25,155 nucleotides of DNA, from assembly GCA_035512595.1 (NCBI GenBank), contig DATKDU010000170.1, positions 1 through 25,155 of the forward strand, written 5' to 3'. Made by a program: the position numbers and the translations under genes. This DNA is from DATKDU01 sp035512595. Its GTDB lineage: Bacteria > Planctomycetota > Planctomycetia > Pirellulales > Pirellulaceae. How positions within the stretch are numbered: the stretch's first letter is position 1; the number at the start of each line of letters is the position of its first letter. The notes under the pieces were generated by a model that saw nothing but the letters and a program-made list of their open reading frames with translations, was not told where the DNA came from and did no database searches. Of this stretch, positions 9,925 to 17,151 are shown in pieces.

Positions 9925-10581
9925 TCAGAGCGTCTCCCAACAGGCGTAGGTAAGGTCCTTGTTGACGTAGCCAATTCCCGCATCTTGATAGTGAAAGTAG
10001 CTGCTGATGTCGATTTGGATCGCGAAGTCAGGACCAAGGCACATCAGAAAGGCAGTCTGTTGAATGAGCAGCGGATAGCCGCCCAATTTGATGCCGCTGT
10101 GGCAGGGAAATCGTTCTCGCAGCTCATCGGCGCGACTCTCGTATGCTCGCAGCAGCAAAGGCTGGTCGGAGAGAATCTCAAGGAGCGCTTCGTCGCAGGG
10201 GTAATCGATCACTTCGTGAAACCGGAGAGGCAACGGCGGCAACTTGATTCCAGGGGGCACTGGCAGCGGTCGTAGAGGGGTGATGTCCGGGTACTTGCGA
10301 ACGACCAGCGTATGATCGCCGACCCACGATTCCGAGCAATGCCGCTTGGTGAAGAGGCTCCAATAAGCAGCCCCTTCAAGAAAGGGTGGCCGATACGGTA
10401 GCTCAGCGACAAGGATCGAAAGAACGGGCACGAACGGAACACCGTCCAATTCGGGCCACGATTCACCCTCAGCCGCCAGTGGTGGTCCCTGGCGACAGAG
10501 ATAGTTCTCCCCCGCGCACTCCTGGGCAACAAGTGCACGCCGCGCGTGCTTTGTCAGTAACGATCCAATGTCGCTTTCCAT
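9925..10581 (-). CDS. DUF1963 (YwqG-like) family protein
   Basis: 218 residues, soluble, no signal peptide or membrane segment. The C-terminal half shows the DUF1963 pattern: an Ile-Lys-Leu-Gly-Gly-Tyr-Pro motif (HSGIKLGGYPLLIQQ) followed by an aspartate-containing strand (FAIQIDISSYF) and a Gly-rich strand (DAGIGYVNKDL). The function of this family is not established. The start MESDIGSL at 10581 was chosen because AGGGAG lies directly upstream; the frame stays open for 60 further codons through palindromic repeat sequence that is unlikely to be coding. It converges on clpB, with 45 bases between the stops and no T-run terminator. Confidence 0.75.
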   Translation of the reverse strand: MESDIGSLLTKHARRALVAQECAGENYLCRQGPPLAAEGESWPELDGVPFVPVLSILVAELPYRPPFLEGAAYWSLFTKRHCSESWVGDHTLVVRKYPDITPLRPLPVPPGIKLPPLPLRFHEVIDYPCDEALLEILSDQPLLLRAYESRADELRERFPCHSGIKLGGYPLLIQQTAFLMCLGPDFAIQIDISSYFHYQDAGIGYVNKDLTYACWETL

Positions 10582-11236
10582 TAGTTCTCCCTGCTCCCGC
10601 ATTTGACTCGGTTCTGCAATGTGGGTCCATACGCGAGCACGGCCGCTGCATAGGAGTGGGTGCCGCCGCTTCGCGGCTCTTGAAACGCTTGAAGCGCCAC
10701 CATTGCCGGCTTCAGCCGGCACTTGCCTGCCGCCAACTTGAGCTGGTGGATGCCAGGGCAAAAATCTCTTTCCTTCGGCCAGCTTTAGCTGGCTTCGGTC
10801 CGGGCTTCAGCCATCCAGGAGCGATCTCGCTGAAGATGTGGCTGCCCTGGTGCAACCGGCAAGGGCTAAAGCCAAGGGATGGAGAAGCCAGCTAAAGCTG
10901 GCTGAAGAATTATGTGCGGCAGGCCACAAATCCCACCAGCTATATAAAGCTGGTGGCAAATAGGTGCCGGCTGAAGTCGGCAGGCGGCCAGTCGCCGGTG
11001 AGTCGCGGCCGCGCGGGACACTTCTGTTCCCCTTGCCCTTTGGAAGATGGCCATGAATGTGCATCGGCAAATCGCGCCGCGAGGGGAGCGTTTGATCGCA
11101 AGGCAAGGAGTCCGCGTGCAAATACTCCCCCAGCGGCAAATGCACCTTGACCCGCGAGTGAATTCGCCGTCACCCAAGATTCCGAGTCAGAATGTGCGGG
11201 CCTCACCCTCCCGCACGCTCACACCCCGTCACCTCC
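10582..11236. other. Gene-free region rich in REP-like palindromes
   Basis: 655 bases. Short frames on both strands overlap the repeats and have no recognisable protein features. The centre (10705-10981) is a cluster of palindromes described separately. The part from about 10985 to 11236 shows nothing I can name, and I see no clear promoter for the DUF1963-like gene. Confidence 0.65.
10705..10981. repeat. Cluster of five REP-like palindromes
   Basis: Five short inverted repeats share an AGC(T/C)GGC-type arm: GCCGGCT/AGCCGGC (10705-10720), GCCAGCT/AGCTGGC (10778-10793), AGCCAGCT/AGCTGGCT (10886-10903), CCACCAGCT/AGCTGGTGG with a 6-base loop (10933-10956), and GCCGGCT/AGTCGGC with one mismatch (10966-10981). 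Spacing is irregular. Confidence 0.75.
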
Positions 11237-11869
11237 TCACACCAGCCCCTTCTTCACCGCCCAAACGGCGGCCTGGGTGCGGTCGTTGGCTTCCAGCTTG
11301 CGGAGGATGTTCTGCATGTGCTCCTTGACGGTTTCCACGCTGATGTCCAGCGATTTGCCGATTTCGCGGTTCGCCAGACCCAGCGCCACGTGCCGCAGGA
11401 TCTGCACTTCGCGATTGGTGAGCGGGATTTCGTCGTCGTAGGTGGGACGCCGCTTGACCATGGTGTTCTTGATCCGGCCCATCAGGCCGTCGGGGTCGGG
11501 GGGGAGTCCCGCGTGTGCCCGGCGGATGGCCGCCAGCAGCTCTTCGCGACTGGCTGACTTGAGGAGATAGCCGGCTGCGCCTAGCGCGACCGAGCGGGCG
11601 ACGTACGATTGCAAGTCCGTGCTGCTGAAGATCACCACCTTGGTCCGCGGCGAGCGCTCGAGGATCCGCTCCATCGCCTCCAGCCCGTCCGTTTCGGGCA
11701 AGCGGACCTCCAGCAGCACCACGTCGGGATGGTGTTTGACCGCCTGCTCGATCGCCTGATTGCCGGTGGAAGCCTCGGCGATCACTTTGACATCGGACCC
11801 CTCCAGCATCGCCACAATTCCCGTGCGGACGACCGGCTGATCGTCGGCCAGAAGAACACGAATCGTCAT
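11237..11869 (-). CDS. NarL/FixJ-type response regulator with Glu at the phosphoacceptor site
   Basis: 210 residues: receiver domain (about 2-120) and LuxR/GerE helix-turn-helix (about 145-205, LTNREVQILRHVALGLANREIGKSL). The acidic pair D9-D10, the switch Ser in VIFSS and the Lys of GYLLKSAS are all present, but the residue aligned with the phosphorylated Asp is Glu: VVLLEVRLPETDG, E54 (codon GAG, plus-strand ctc at 11708-11710). Glu often mimics phospho-Asp, so the protein may be permanently active or controlled otherwise; this is inference. ATG 11869 has GAGGA seven bases upstream; 58 further in-frame codons upstream do not belong to a receiver fold. No sensor kinase lies in the window. 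It is divergent from the NtrC-type regulator. Confidence 0.95.
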   Translation of the reverse strand: MTIRVLLADDQPVVRTGIVAMLEGSDVKVIAEASTGNQAIEQAVKHHPDVVLLEVRLPETDGLEAMERILERSPRTKVVIFSSTDLQSYVARSVALGAAGYLLKSASREELLAAIRRAHAGLPPDPDGLMGRIKNTMVKRRPTYDDEIPLTNREVQILRHVALGLANREIGKSLDISVETVKEHMQNILRKLEANDRTQAAVWAVKKGLV

Positions 11870-12410
11870 TTCCAATCCTCGCGGTGTTTGATCCCAGTGC
11901 AGCGACGGAGCGAGTTCCCGCACCTTGAAACAAGCGATCGTGGCCAAAAGGACAACGGGAGCAGGGATCCCTCGCATCCGCGACCGCGGGCTAAAGCTGC
12001 CGGTCAAACGAATACGAAGTCGAAGTGCAAGTTGGTGGGGCAATCTGGATGGTGATTGGAGAAGCTGCCGAAGAGTTCGGCACCTGTCCCCCCTGCCAGG
12101 GGTAAGAATAACCTGTCTGGGTGAGCCCGAAAACCCTTACCGGGGATTCGCAGGCAATCTCGGCTTGCCAATCGGCTTGTCAGGGCTCCATCCCGGCCTG
12201 CCAGTCCGCATTACCGGAATGATCCTTCCCTGCGGTCTGGGCGATCTGGTAGCGGGGACCGTGTTGACCTTTTGCGACTGTGACGTAGATAACCGTGCGC
12301 GGAAGTTTCGCCGAAACGCCGCTTTAGCCTGCGACCGGACGACTGGCGGCTGCCCACAAGGTCCGGGTGCCGCCAACCGAACCTCGCCACTCCGATTCGA
12401 CCCACGAGCC
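11870..12410. other. Divergent intergenic region between the two response regulators
   Basis: 541 bases without a supported gene, although one plus frame stays open through it. It contains a perfect 13-base palindrome CCCCTG-C-CAGGGG (12090-12102), two near-copies of CGGCTTG about 15 bases apart near 12160, and a weak promoter candidate at 12264-12293. I saw no convincing -24/-12 sigma54 element. Confidence 0.55.
12264..12293 (+). promoter_or_regulatory. Weak sigma70-type promoter candidate for the NtrC-type regulator
   Basis: TTGACC (12264-12269), 18 bases, GATAAC (12288-12293). The -35 matches 5 of 6 and the -10 matches 4 of 6. It would give a leader of about 110 bases. Confidence 0.35.
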
Positions 12411-13796
12411 ATGACCGCCAAAGCCACACTCCTGCTGGTTGATGACGATTGCCATCTGCTGGACTCCATGGCCGCCTGGCTCCGCGAGCAGCAGTACGAG
12501 GTGTACACCGCCGCCGGCGTCCGGGAGGCCGTGGCGATGGTCGGCTCGCGGCACTTCGACTTGGTCATGGCCGATATCCGGCTGGCCGATGGGGAGGGGT
12601 TTGAGGTTCTGGCTCACTGCCGCAAGCACCATCCCGGGCTAACCGTCGTGCTCATCACGGGGTACGCGACGGTGGAAACGGGAATCGAGGCCCTGCGTGC
12701 CGGTGCGTTCGACCTGCTGACCAAACCGCTCATCGACCAGGAGCTGCTGCTCGCAATCGAGCGGGCGCTGTCCCAGAAAAAGGTCATCGAGGAAAACAAG
12801 ACCCTCAAGGCGCAGCTCGATCGGCAGTTCGGGCTGGAGAACATCATCGGCTACGACCATCGGATGCAAAAAGTGTTCGACATGGTCGATCGCATTGCCG
12901 ACACGAAGGCCACGGTCTTGATCACGGGGGAAAGCGGCACTGGCAAGTCGCTCTTGGCGCGGGCGATCCACCGCCGCAGCGGCCGCCGCGACCAGTCGTT
13001 CGTGGAAGTGGCCTGCGGCGCGATGCCCGAAAACCTGCTGGAGAGCGAGCTGTTCGGCCATGCGGCCGGCGCGTTCACGGGGGCCATCGGAGAGAAGATC
13101 GGCAAGTTCGCCAAGGCCGACAAGGGAACCATTTTCCTCGACGAGATCGGCACGTCATCGCCGGGGCTGCAAGTCAAGCTGCTGCGCGTGCTCCAGGAAT
13201 TCGAGTTCGAGCCGGTCGGCAGCACCAAGACCACGCATGTCGATGCGCGGGTCATCCTGGCGACGAACGAAGACCTGGCCAAGGCCGTGGCCGAGGGCCG
13301 ATTCCGCCAGGACCTGTTCTACCGAATCAACGTCATCAACATCGAGCTGGCTCCGCTCCGCGAGCGAGTGGCCGACATCACGCCGCTGGCTCAGCACTTC
13401 ATGACGCGGACCAGCGAGGAAGCCGGCAAGCGCTGCGAAGGATTTTCGGAAGAGGCTCTGGCCGCATTGCAGCGATACCGCTGGCCCGGCAACGTGCGCG
13501 AGCTACAGAACATCGTCGAGCGGGCGGTTCTGCTGGGGCGCGGGCCGCGGATCGTGCTCGAAGACCTGCCCAGCCAGGTCACCTCCGGCCAAAGCTTTGC
13601 CGCCGAGGCCGCCGCCGGCAAGCACCTCAAGGAGGCCCTCGTCTCCCCCGAACGTTCCATCATTCTGGAGGTCCTCGAGACCCACCACTGGAATCGCAAC
13701 CAGACGGCCGAGGCGCTCGGCATCAACCGCACGACCCTCTACAAGAAGATGAAGCGGCTGGGGCTGGAAGAGCCCAGGCACGTGGTGGGTCGCTAA
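12411..13796 (+). CDS. NtrC-family sigma54-dependent response regulator
   Basis: 461 residues. Receiver domain (about 5-120) with acidic D11-D13, phosphoacceptor D55 and K105 of the TKP motif. The AAA+ domain (about 140-370) has Walker A GESGTGKS (173-180), the sigma54-contacting loop GAFTGA (220-225), Walker B IFLDEIG (241-247) and FRQDLFYR with the arginine finger near 300. The C-terminal Fis-type helix-turn-helix is NQTAEALGINRTTLYKKMKRLGL. All motifs needed to activate RNA polymerase-sigma54 are intact. ATG 12411 was chosen because the receiver fold begins immediately after it; the ribosome site is weak. No kinase or obvious target gene is adjacent. The divergent NarL-type regulator suggests a shared control region. 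Confidence 0.96.
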   Translation: MTAKATLLLVDDDCHLLDSMAAWLREQQYEVYTAAGVREAVAMVGSRHFDLVMADIRLADGEGFEVLAHCRKHHPGLTVVLITGYATVETGIEALRAGAFDLLTKPLIDQELLLAIERALSQKKVIEENKTLKAQLDRQFGLENIIGYDHRMQKVFDMVDRIADTKATVLITGESGTGKSLLARAIHRRSGRRDQSFVEVACGAMPENLLESELFGHAAGAFTGAIGEKIGKFAKADKGTIFLDEIGTSSPGLQVKLLRVLQEFEFEPVGSTKTTHVDARVILATNEDLAKAVAEGRFRQDLFYRINVINIELAPLRERVADITPLAQHFMTRTSEEAGKRCEGFSEEALAALQRYRWPGNVRELQNIVERAVLLGRGPRIVLEDLPSQVTSGQSFAAEAAAGKHLKEALVSPERSIILEVLETHHWNRNQTAEALGINRTTLYKKMKRLGLEEPRHVVGR

Positions 13797-13942
13797 ACCG
13801 CGAAACCCCGGCACATTTGCCGAAATGCTCGGCCGGCGCTTGACGCGGCACTTCGCCGGGGCGACGATGATGATCCCTGACGAAAACCGCCGGGATTCCC
13901 GGCAGGCTTGAAGTCACGGGTCTTTTTCCAACCATCATCGCC

Positions 13943-14137
13943 ATGCCGAAAGAATCGGCTCCGAATTGCCCGAGGTGCGGCCGTACGGACGTAAAGCCTC
14001 TCAGCACCAGCGAGTGCTACCTCAACGACCCGCCGGCCCCTGGCGAGCGGCCCGTATCGACCGTGACGGTCTATCTCTGCACGTGTGGAGAAACGTTCAC
14101 GCAGGTCGTCAAGGTCAAACAGGACACGCCGAAGTAA
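13943..14137 (+). CDS. Small zinc-ribbon-like protein
   Basis: 64 residues. Cysteines are arranged as CPRC (9-12) and CTC (46-48), a CxxC...CxC pattern typical of small zinc ribbons, with the second pair set in 'VYLCTCGETFTQ', a beta-hairpin-like context. No other domain; function unknown. No strong Shine-Dalgarno sequence precedes ATG 13943. It follows the NtrC-type gene by 146 bases and precedes the acetyltransferase by 79 bases on the same strand. The short length makes this less certain than its neighbours, but the paired cysteines in one frame support it. Confidence 0.65.
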   Translation: MPKESAPNCPRCGRTDVKPLSTSECYLNDPPAPGERPVSTVTVYLCTCGETFTQVVKVKQDTPK

Positions 14138-14216
14138 TCTCGGCGCAGGCTGGCGCTGGCATCACCTGCCCCGTCTTCCCGGTTGCGGCACTGTTGGGGG
14201 CGATGACAATGAACGT

Positions 14217-14717
14217 ATGAAGCCGCTCTCCATCGTTCTGCGCCGCGCGGAGTTGGCCGATGCGCCGGCCATTGCCGCGATCTATAACGAGGCGATCTTA
14301 ACGACCATCGCGACCTTCGACATGGAGACCAAGAGCGTCGAGGACCGCATCGCCTGGCTGGCGACCCACGACGACCGGCATCCGGTGATCGTGGCCGAGG
14401 CCCAGGGGCAGGTCATTGGCTACGCCTCGCTCAGCCGCTGGTCGGACCGGCGGGCGTACGACGACACGGCCGAGACGAGCTTCTATGTGAAGAGCGAGCT
14501 CCGCGGCCAGGGGGTCGGCCGGCGGCTGAAGGAAGCGATCCTGGAAGAACCCCGGCGGCTCGGGTTTCACTCCGTCATCGCCCGGGTCGCCCAAGGGAGC
14601 GAAGAGAGTTTGCACCTGAACCTGAGCATGGGGTTTGTGCTCATCGGGACGCTCAAGGAAGTGGGGCTGAAGTTTGGCAGGCGGCTGGATGTACACGTGT
14701 TGCAGAAAATGCTGTAG
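14217..14717 (+). CDS. GNAT-family N-acetyltransferase (phosphinothricin acetyltransferase-like)
   Basis: 166 residues, usual length. Follows the PAT/YncA subgroup throughout: N-terminal LRRAELADAPAIAAIYNEAI (8-27), ATFDMETKSVEDRIAWL (32-48), the beta4 strand AETSFYVKSELRGQGVG (85-101) with the acetyl-CoA pyrophosphate loop RGQGVG (96-101), and the C-terminal GTLKEVGLKFGRRLDVHVLQKML. It would transfer an acetyl group from acetyl-CoA to a small amine; members act on amino-acid analogues such as methionine sulfone or phosphinothricin, but the substrate here cannot be read from the sequence. The usual 'NxxSxxLHxKLGF' segment reads EESLHLNLSMGF. The frame is open upstream, but the fold starts at ATG 14217; ribosome site weak. 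Confidence 0.9.
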   Translation: MKPLSIVLRRAELADAPAIAAIYNEAILTTIATFDMETKSVEDRIAWLATHDDRHPVIVAEAQGQVIGYASLSRWSDRRAYDDTAETSFYVKSELRGQGVGRRLKEAILEEPRRLGFHSVIARVAQGSEESLHLNLSMGFVLIGTLKEVGLKFGRRLDVHVLQKML

Positions 14718-14782
14718 CTGCATTGGGGCCGTCACGCGCCGTCGGGACCTCCCTGCGAGCGGTGAGGATGTCAAGAACAAAA

Positions 14783-14812
14783 TTGACTCGACGTTCGGCG
14801 GTCGGCTACAAT
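14783..14812 (+). promoter_or_regulatory. Sigma70-type promoter of the small membrane-protein gene
   Basis: TTGACT (14783-14788), an 18-base spacer and TACAAT (14807-14812): 5 of 6 matches in each hexamer. The leader to ATG 14878 is about 60 bases. Confidence 0.6.
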
Positions 14813-14877
14813 CCTCCCAGTTCACCCGTGGGCGAACGAACTTCACCTCCCCGCACAGCCCTCCCCGCTGGCCACCA

Positions 14878-15321
14878 ATGAGCACCAATCCCTATCAATC
14901 CCCACAAGTCGTCTCCGAGCCCGTCTCTACCTACCAGCAAGGCAGCGACCGTGAAAAGCTGCGCCGCGTGGCCAAGTATCAGAAGTGGGTGATTTACGCC
15001 CTGCTCGTCAACATTGTCATGAACATCGCCTTGAACGGCGTGGCAATGTCCGCGCGACAGCCTGGTACGGCGGCGAACTTGTTGATACTTCTGGCGGTGC
15101 TGGTCGTCGCACTGGTAATCGCCGCGATCACCATGGTTGCCGTCTTCATGCTGGCCAATGAAGTTTACAGTGCGGCAAGCGGCGTTCTATGTGCGATCCT
15201 AATGCTGATCCCCTGCGTATCGCTCATTACGTTGCTGGTGCTTAACTCTCGTGCGACAAGCGTTTTGCAACAGGGCGGAGTCAAGGTGGGTTTGATGGGG
15301 GCCAATCTGAATCAGATTTGA
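14878..15321 (+). CDS. Small three-helix membrane protein with 'NPYQSP' N-terminus
   Basis: 147 residues. The N-terminal STNPYQSPQ (2-10) is a recurrent opening of short planctomycete membrane proteins. Three hydrophobic segments are visible at about 36-56, 66-92 and 100-122. The C-terminal tail VLNSRATSVLQQGGVKVGLMG is also a recurrent ending of this group (from memory). No catalytic residues; function unknown. The start is supported by the motif and by a promoter at 14783-14812, although the bases before ATG contain no Shine-Dalgarno sequence. It converges on serA with 77 bases between and no clear terminator. Confidence 0.85.
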   Translation: MSTNPYQSPQVVSEPVSTYQQGSDREKLRRVAKYQKWVIYALLVNIVMNIALNGVAMSARQPGTAANLLILLAVLVVALVIAAITMVAVFMLANEVYSAASGVLCAILMLIPCVSLITLLVLNSRATSVLQQGGVKVGLMGANLNQI

Positions 15322-15398
15322 CGCACAGGTCTGGATGCTAATGCCATAACATGGGGCCTTAGGGGCGCGAACCTGCACAACATTAGAATTGCGCCAGG

Positions 15399-17033
15399 TC
15401 ACCACCGCAGCCACGCCGGCAATTCGCCGGCCTTGGGCAGCTCAATCACCTTCACGCTCTGGATGTCCTCGTGCCGCAGGACTTCGTCGATGGCAGCTTG
15501 CGGCGGAAGGCTGTCGAGGTTGAGGACGCCGATGGCGCCGCCGCCGGGAGTTGCGCCGGCGCGGCCGACTGACATCTGGGCAATGTTGACCCGGTGATTG
15601 CCGAAGATCGTGCCGACCGCGCCGATGATCCCCGGCACGTCGTTGTGCGTGAAGATCAAGAGGTTGCCGTCGAGGTACGCTTCCAGGCGGTAATCGCCCA
15701 GCCGAATCAGCCGCGGCATATTATTGCCGAACAGCGTGCCGCCGACGGCGTAGGTCTGGCCGCCGCCGATGACCTCGGCCGTCATCGACGACGTGAAGGC
15801 CCCGGTATCGCTCCGCGATTCCTCGGTGAGCTGAATGCCGCGCTCCCTGAGCAGCACCTCGGCATTGACGATATTCGGCTCTTCGTCGAGCGCGCGGCTC
15901 AAGAGGCCGGCGCAGAAGGCCGCAGTGAGCAGCCTGGTGTTCTTCTGCGTCACCTCGCCGCGGTAGGTGATGTGACAGGCCGACGTGCCGCCGCTGTGCC
16001 ACTGCGACGCCAGGAGGCCAAGCCGATAACCCAGGTCGAGATACCCGCGGAGCGCTTCGAGCGTCTTGGGATCGATGGCCGCCATATTGACCGCGTGGCG
16101 TATCTCTCCCGTCGTCAGGTAATTGATGATGAGCTGCACTGCTTCCACAGCGACCTGCGTCTGGGCCTCTTCGGTGCTGGCCCCCAGGTGCGGAGTGCAA
16201 ACGACGTTTGGCATTCCGAACAGCGCGTTCTTGGTGCAAGGTTCAAGGGCGAAGACGTCGAGCGCCACGCCGCCGAGCTTGCCGCTTTGGAGCCCTTCCA
16301 CCAGCGCTTCTTCGTTGTAGATGCCGCCGCGGGCGCAGTTGATCAGCCGCGCACCGGGCTTGATGATGTCGAGCGCCGCCTTGTCGATCAGGTTGGTTGT
16401 TTCGGGCGTCAGGGGCGTGTGGACCGTGAGATAGTCCACGTGCGGCAGCATCTCGCGCACCGTCTCGACCCGCTGAATGCCGAGCTTGGCTGCTTGCTCC
16501 GCGGAAAGGAACGGGTCGTAACCCAGGACCCGCATCTGGAAGGCGATGGCCCGCTTGGCCACTTCCTGGCCGATGCGGCCGAGGCCGACGATGCCGAGGG
16601 TCTTGTCGGCGACCTGCGTCCCCATGTACGACTTGCGGTCCCACTTGCCGCCGAGCAGGCTGTGATAAGCCGGGGCGACGGAGCGCGACAGGGCCAGGAG
16701 CAGCGCGAACGTATGCTCGGCTGTGCTGAGGGTGTTGCCCGTCGGCGTGTTCATCACGATGATGCCCTGCCGCGTCGCCGTCTCCTTGTCGATGTTGTCG
16801 GTGCCGACGCCGGCGCGGGCGATCGCCTTGAGGCGGCGGTTGCCGTCCAGCACGTCGCCGCCGATTGTCACGCCGCTGCGGCAGATGGCACCGTCGAACT
16901 CCAGCAGGGCCTGTTTCAGGGCATCCCCTTTGAGTCCGGTCTTCACTTCGTACTCAATGCCCTGGGCTTTCGCCGCATCGAGGAGCTGAAGCCCTTCCTT
17001 GGCGATCGGATCGAGAATGATGATTCGCGGCAT
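15399..17033 (-). CDS. serA: D-3-phosphoglycerate dehydrogenase
   Basis: 544 residues, the long SerA form. It oxidises 3-phosphoglycerate to 3-phosphohydroxypyruvate with NAD, the first step of serine synthesis. The NAD fold has GLGRIG (150-155) and the ribose-binding D173; the catalytic triad is R235 (NCARGG), E264 (ALEP) and H282 (PHLGAS). Residues about 320-455 form the intervening ASB-type domain and about 470-540 a C-terminal ACT domain (IFTHNDVPGIIGAVGTIFG, NIAQMSVGR). ATG 17033 was chosen because the protein then starts with the usual PRIIILDPI; nine extra upstream codons run into a repeat element. The preceding gene on this strand is serC, next enzyme of the pathway. The ACT domain suggests serine feedback. 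Confidence 0.97.
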   Translation of the reverse strand: MPRIIILDPIAKEGLQLLDAAKAQGIEYEVKTGLKGDALKQALLEFDGAICRSGVTIGGDVLDGNRRLKAIARAGVGTDNIDKETATRQGIIVMNTPTGNTLSTAEHTFALLLALSRSVAPAYHSLLGGKWDRKSYMGTQVADKTLGIVGLGRIGQEVAKRAIAFQMRVLGYDPFLSAEQAAKLGIQRVETVREMLPHVDYLTVHTPLTPETTNLIDKAALDIIKPGARLINCARGGIYNEEALVEGLQSGKLGGVALDVFALEPCTKNALFGMPNVVCTPHLGASTEEAQTQVAVEAVQLIINYLTTGEIRHAVNMAAIDPKTLEALRGYLDLGYRLGLLASQWHSGGTSACHITYRGEVTQKNTRLLTAAFCAGLLSRALDEEPNIVNAEVLLRERGIQLTEESRSDTGAFTSSMTAEVIGGGQTYAVGGTLFGNNMPRLIRLGDYRLEAYLDGNLLIFTHNDVPGIIGAVGTIFGNHRVNIAQMSVGRAGATPGGGAIGVLNLDSLPPQAAIDEVLRHEDIQSVKVIELPKAGELPAWLRW

Positions 17034-17046
17034 ACTGCACAGTTTC

Positions 17047-17146
17047 GTAGGGTGGGACAAGATTGCGTAGCAATCGCCGGCCTACCGGGATCGACGTCGT
17101 TTACAGGTGGGCCGGCGCTCGCCGAGGCGAGCTGGTCCCACCCTAC
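17047..17146. repeat. 100-base composite inverted repeat between serC and serA
   Basis: Perfect 11-base ends GTAGGGTGGGA (17047-17057) and TCCCACCCTAC (17136-17146). Inside lie GATTGC-GTA-GCAATC (17061-17075) and GCTCGCC-GA-GGCGAGC (17117-17132), with partly matching CCGGCCTACC and GGTGGGCCGG. It fills nearly the whole serC-serA gap, starting five bases after the serC stop. It looks like a small non-coding mobile or dispersed repeat. Confidence 0.8.
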
Positions 17147-17151
17147 AGTTT

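Noticed and set aside
10985..11236. Small open frames on both strands
   Set aside because: Mutually overlapping, with no motifs, ribosome sites or domain text.
11870..12043. N-terminal extension of the NarL-type regulator
   Set aside because: The 58 extra codons have no receiver-like text, and the inner ATG at 11869 has a good ribosome site.
11925..12410. N-terminal extension of the NtrC-type regulator
   Set aside because: The receiver fold starts right after ATG 12411, and the upstream translation has no domain and is repeat-like.
17034..17060. Nine extra N-terminal codons for serA (MSHPTKLCS)
   Set aside because: They derive from the end of the 100-base repeat element; SerA proteins begin at the PRIIIL segment.
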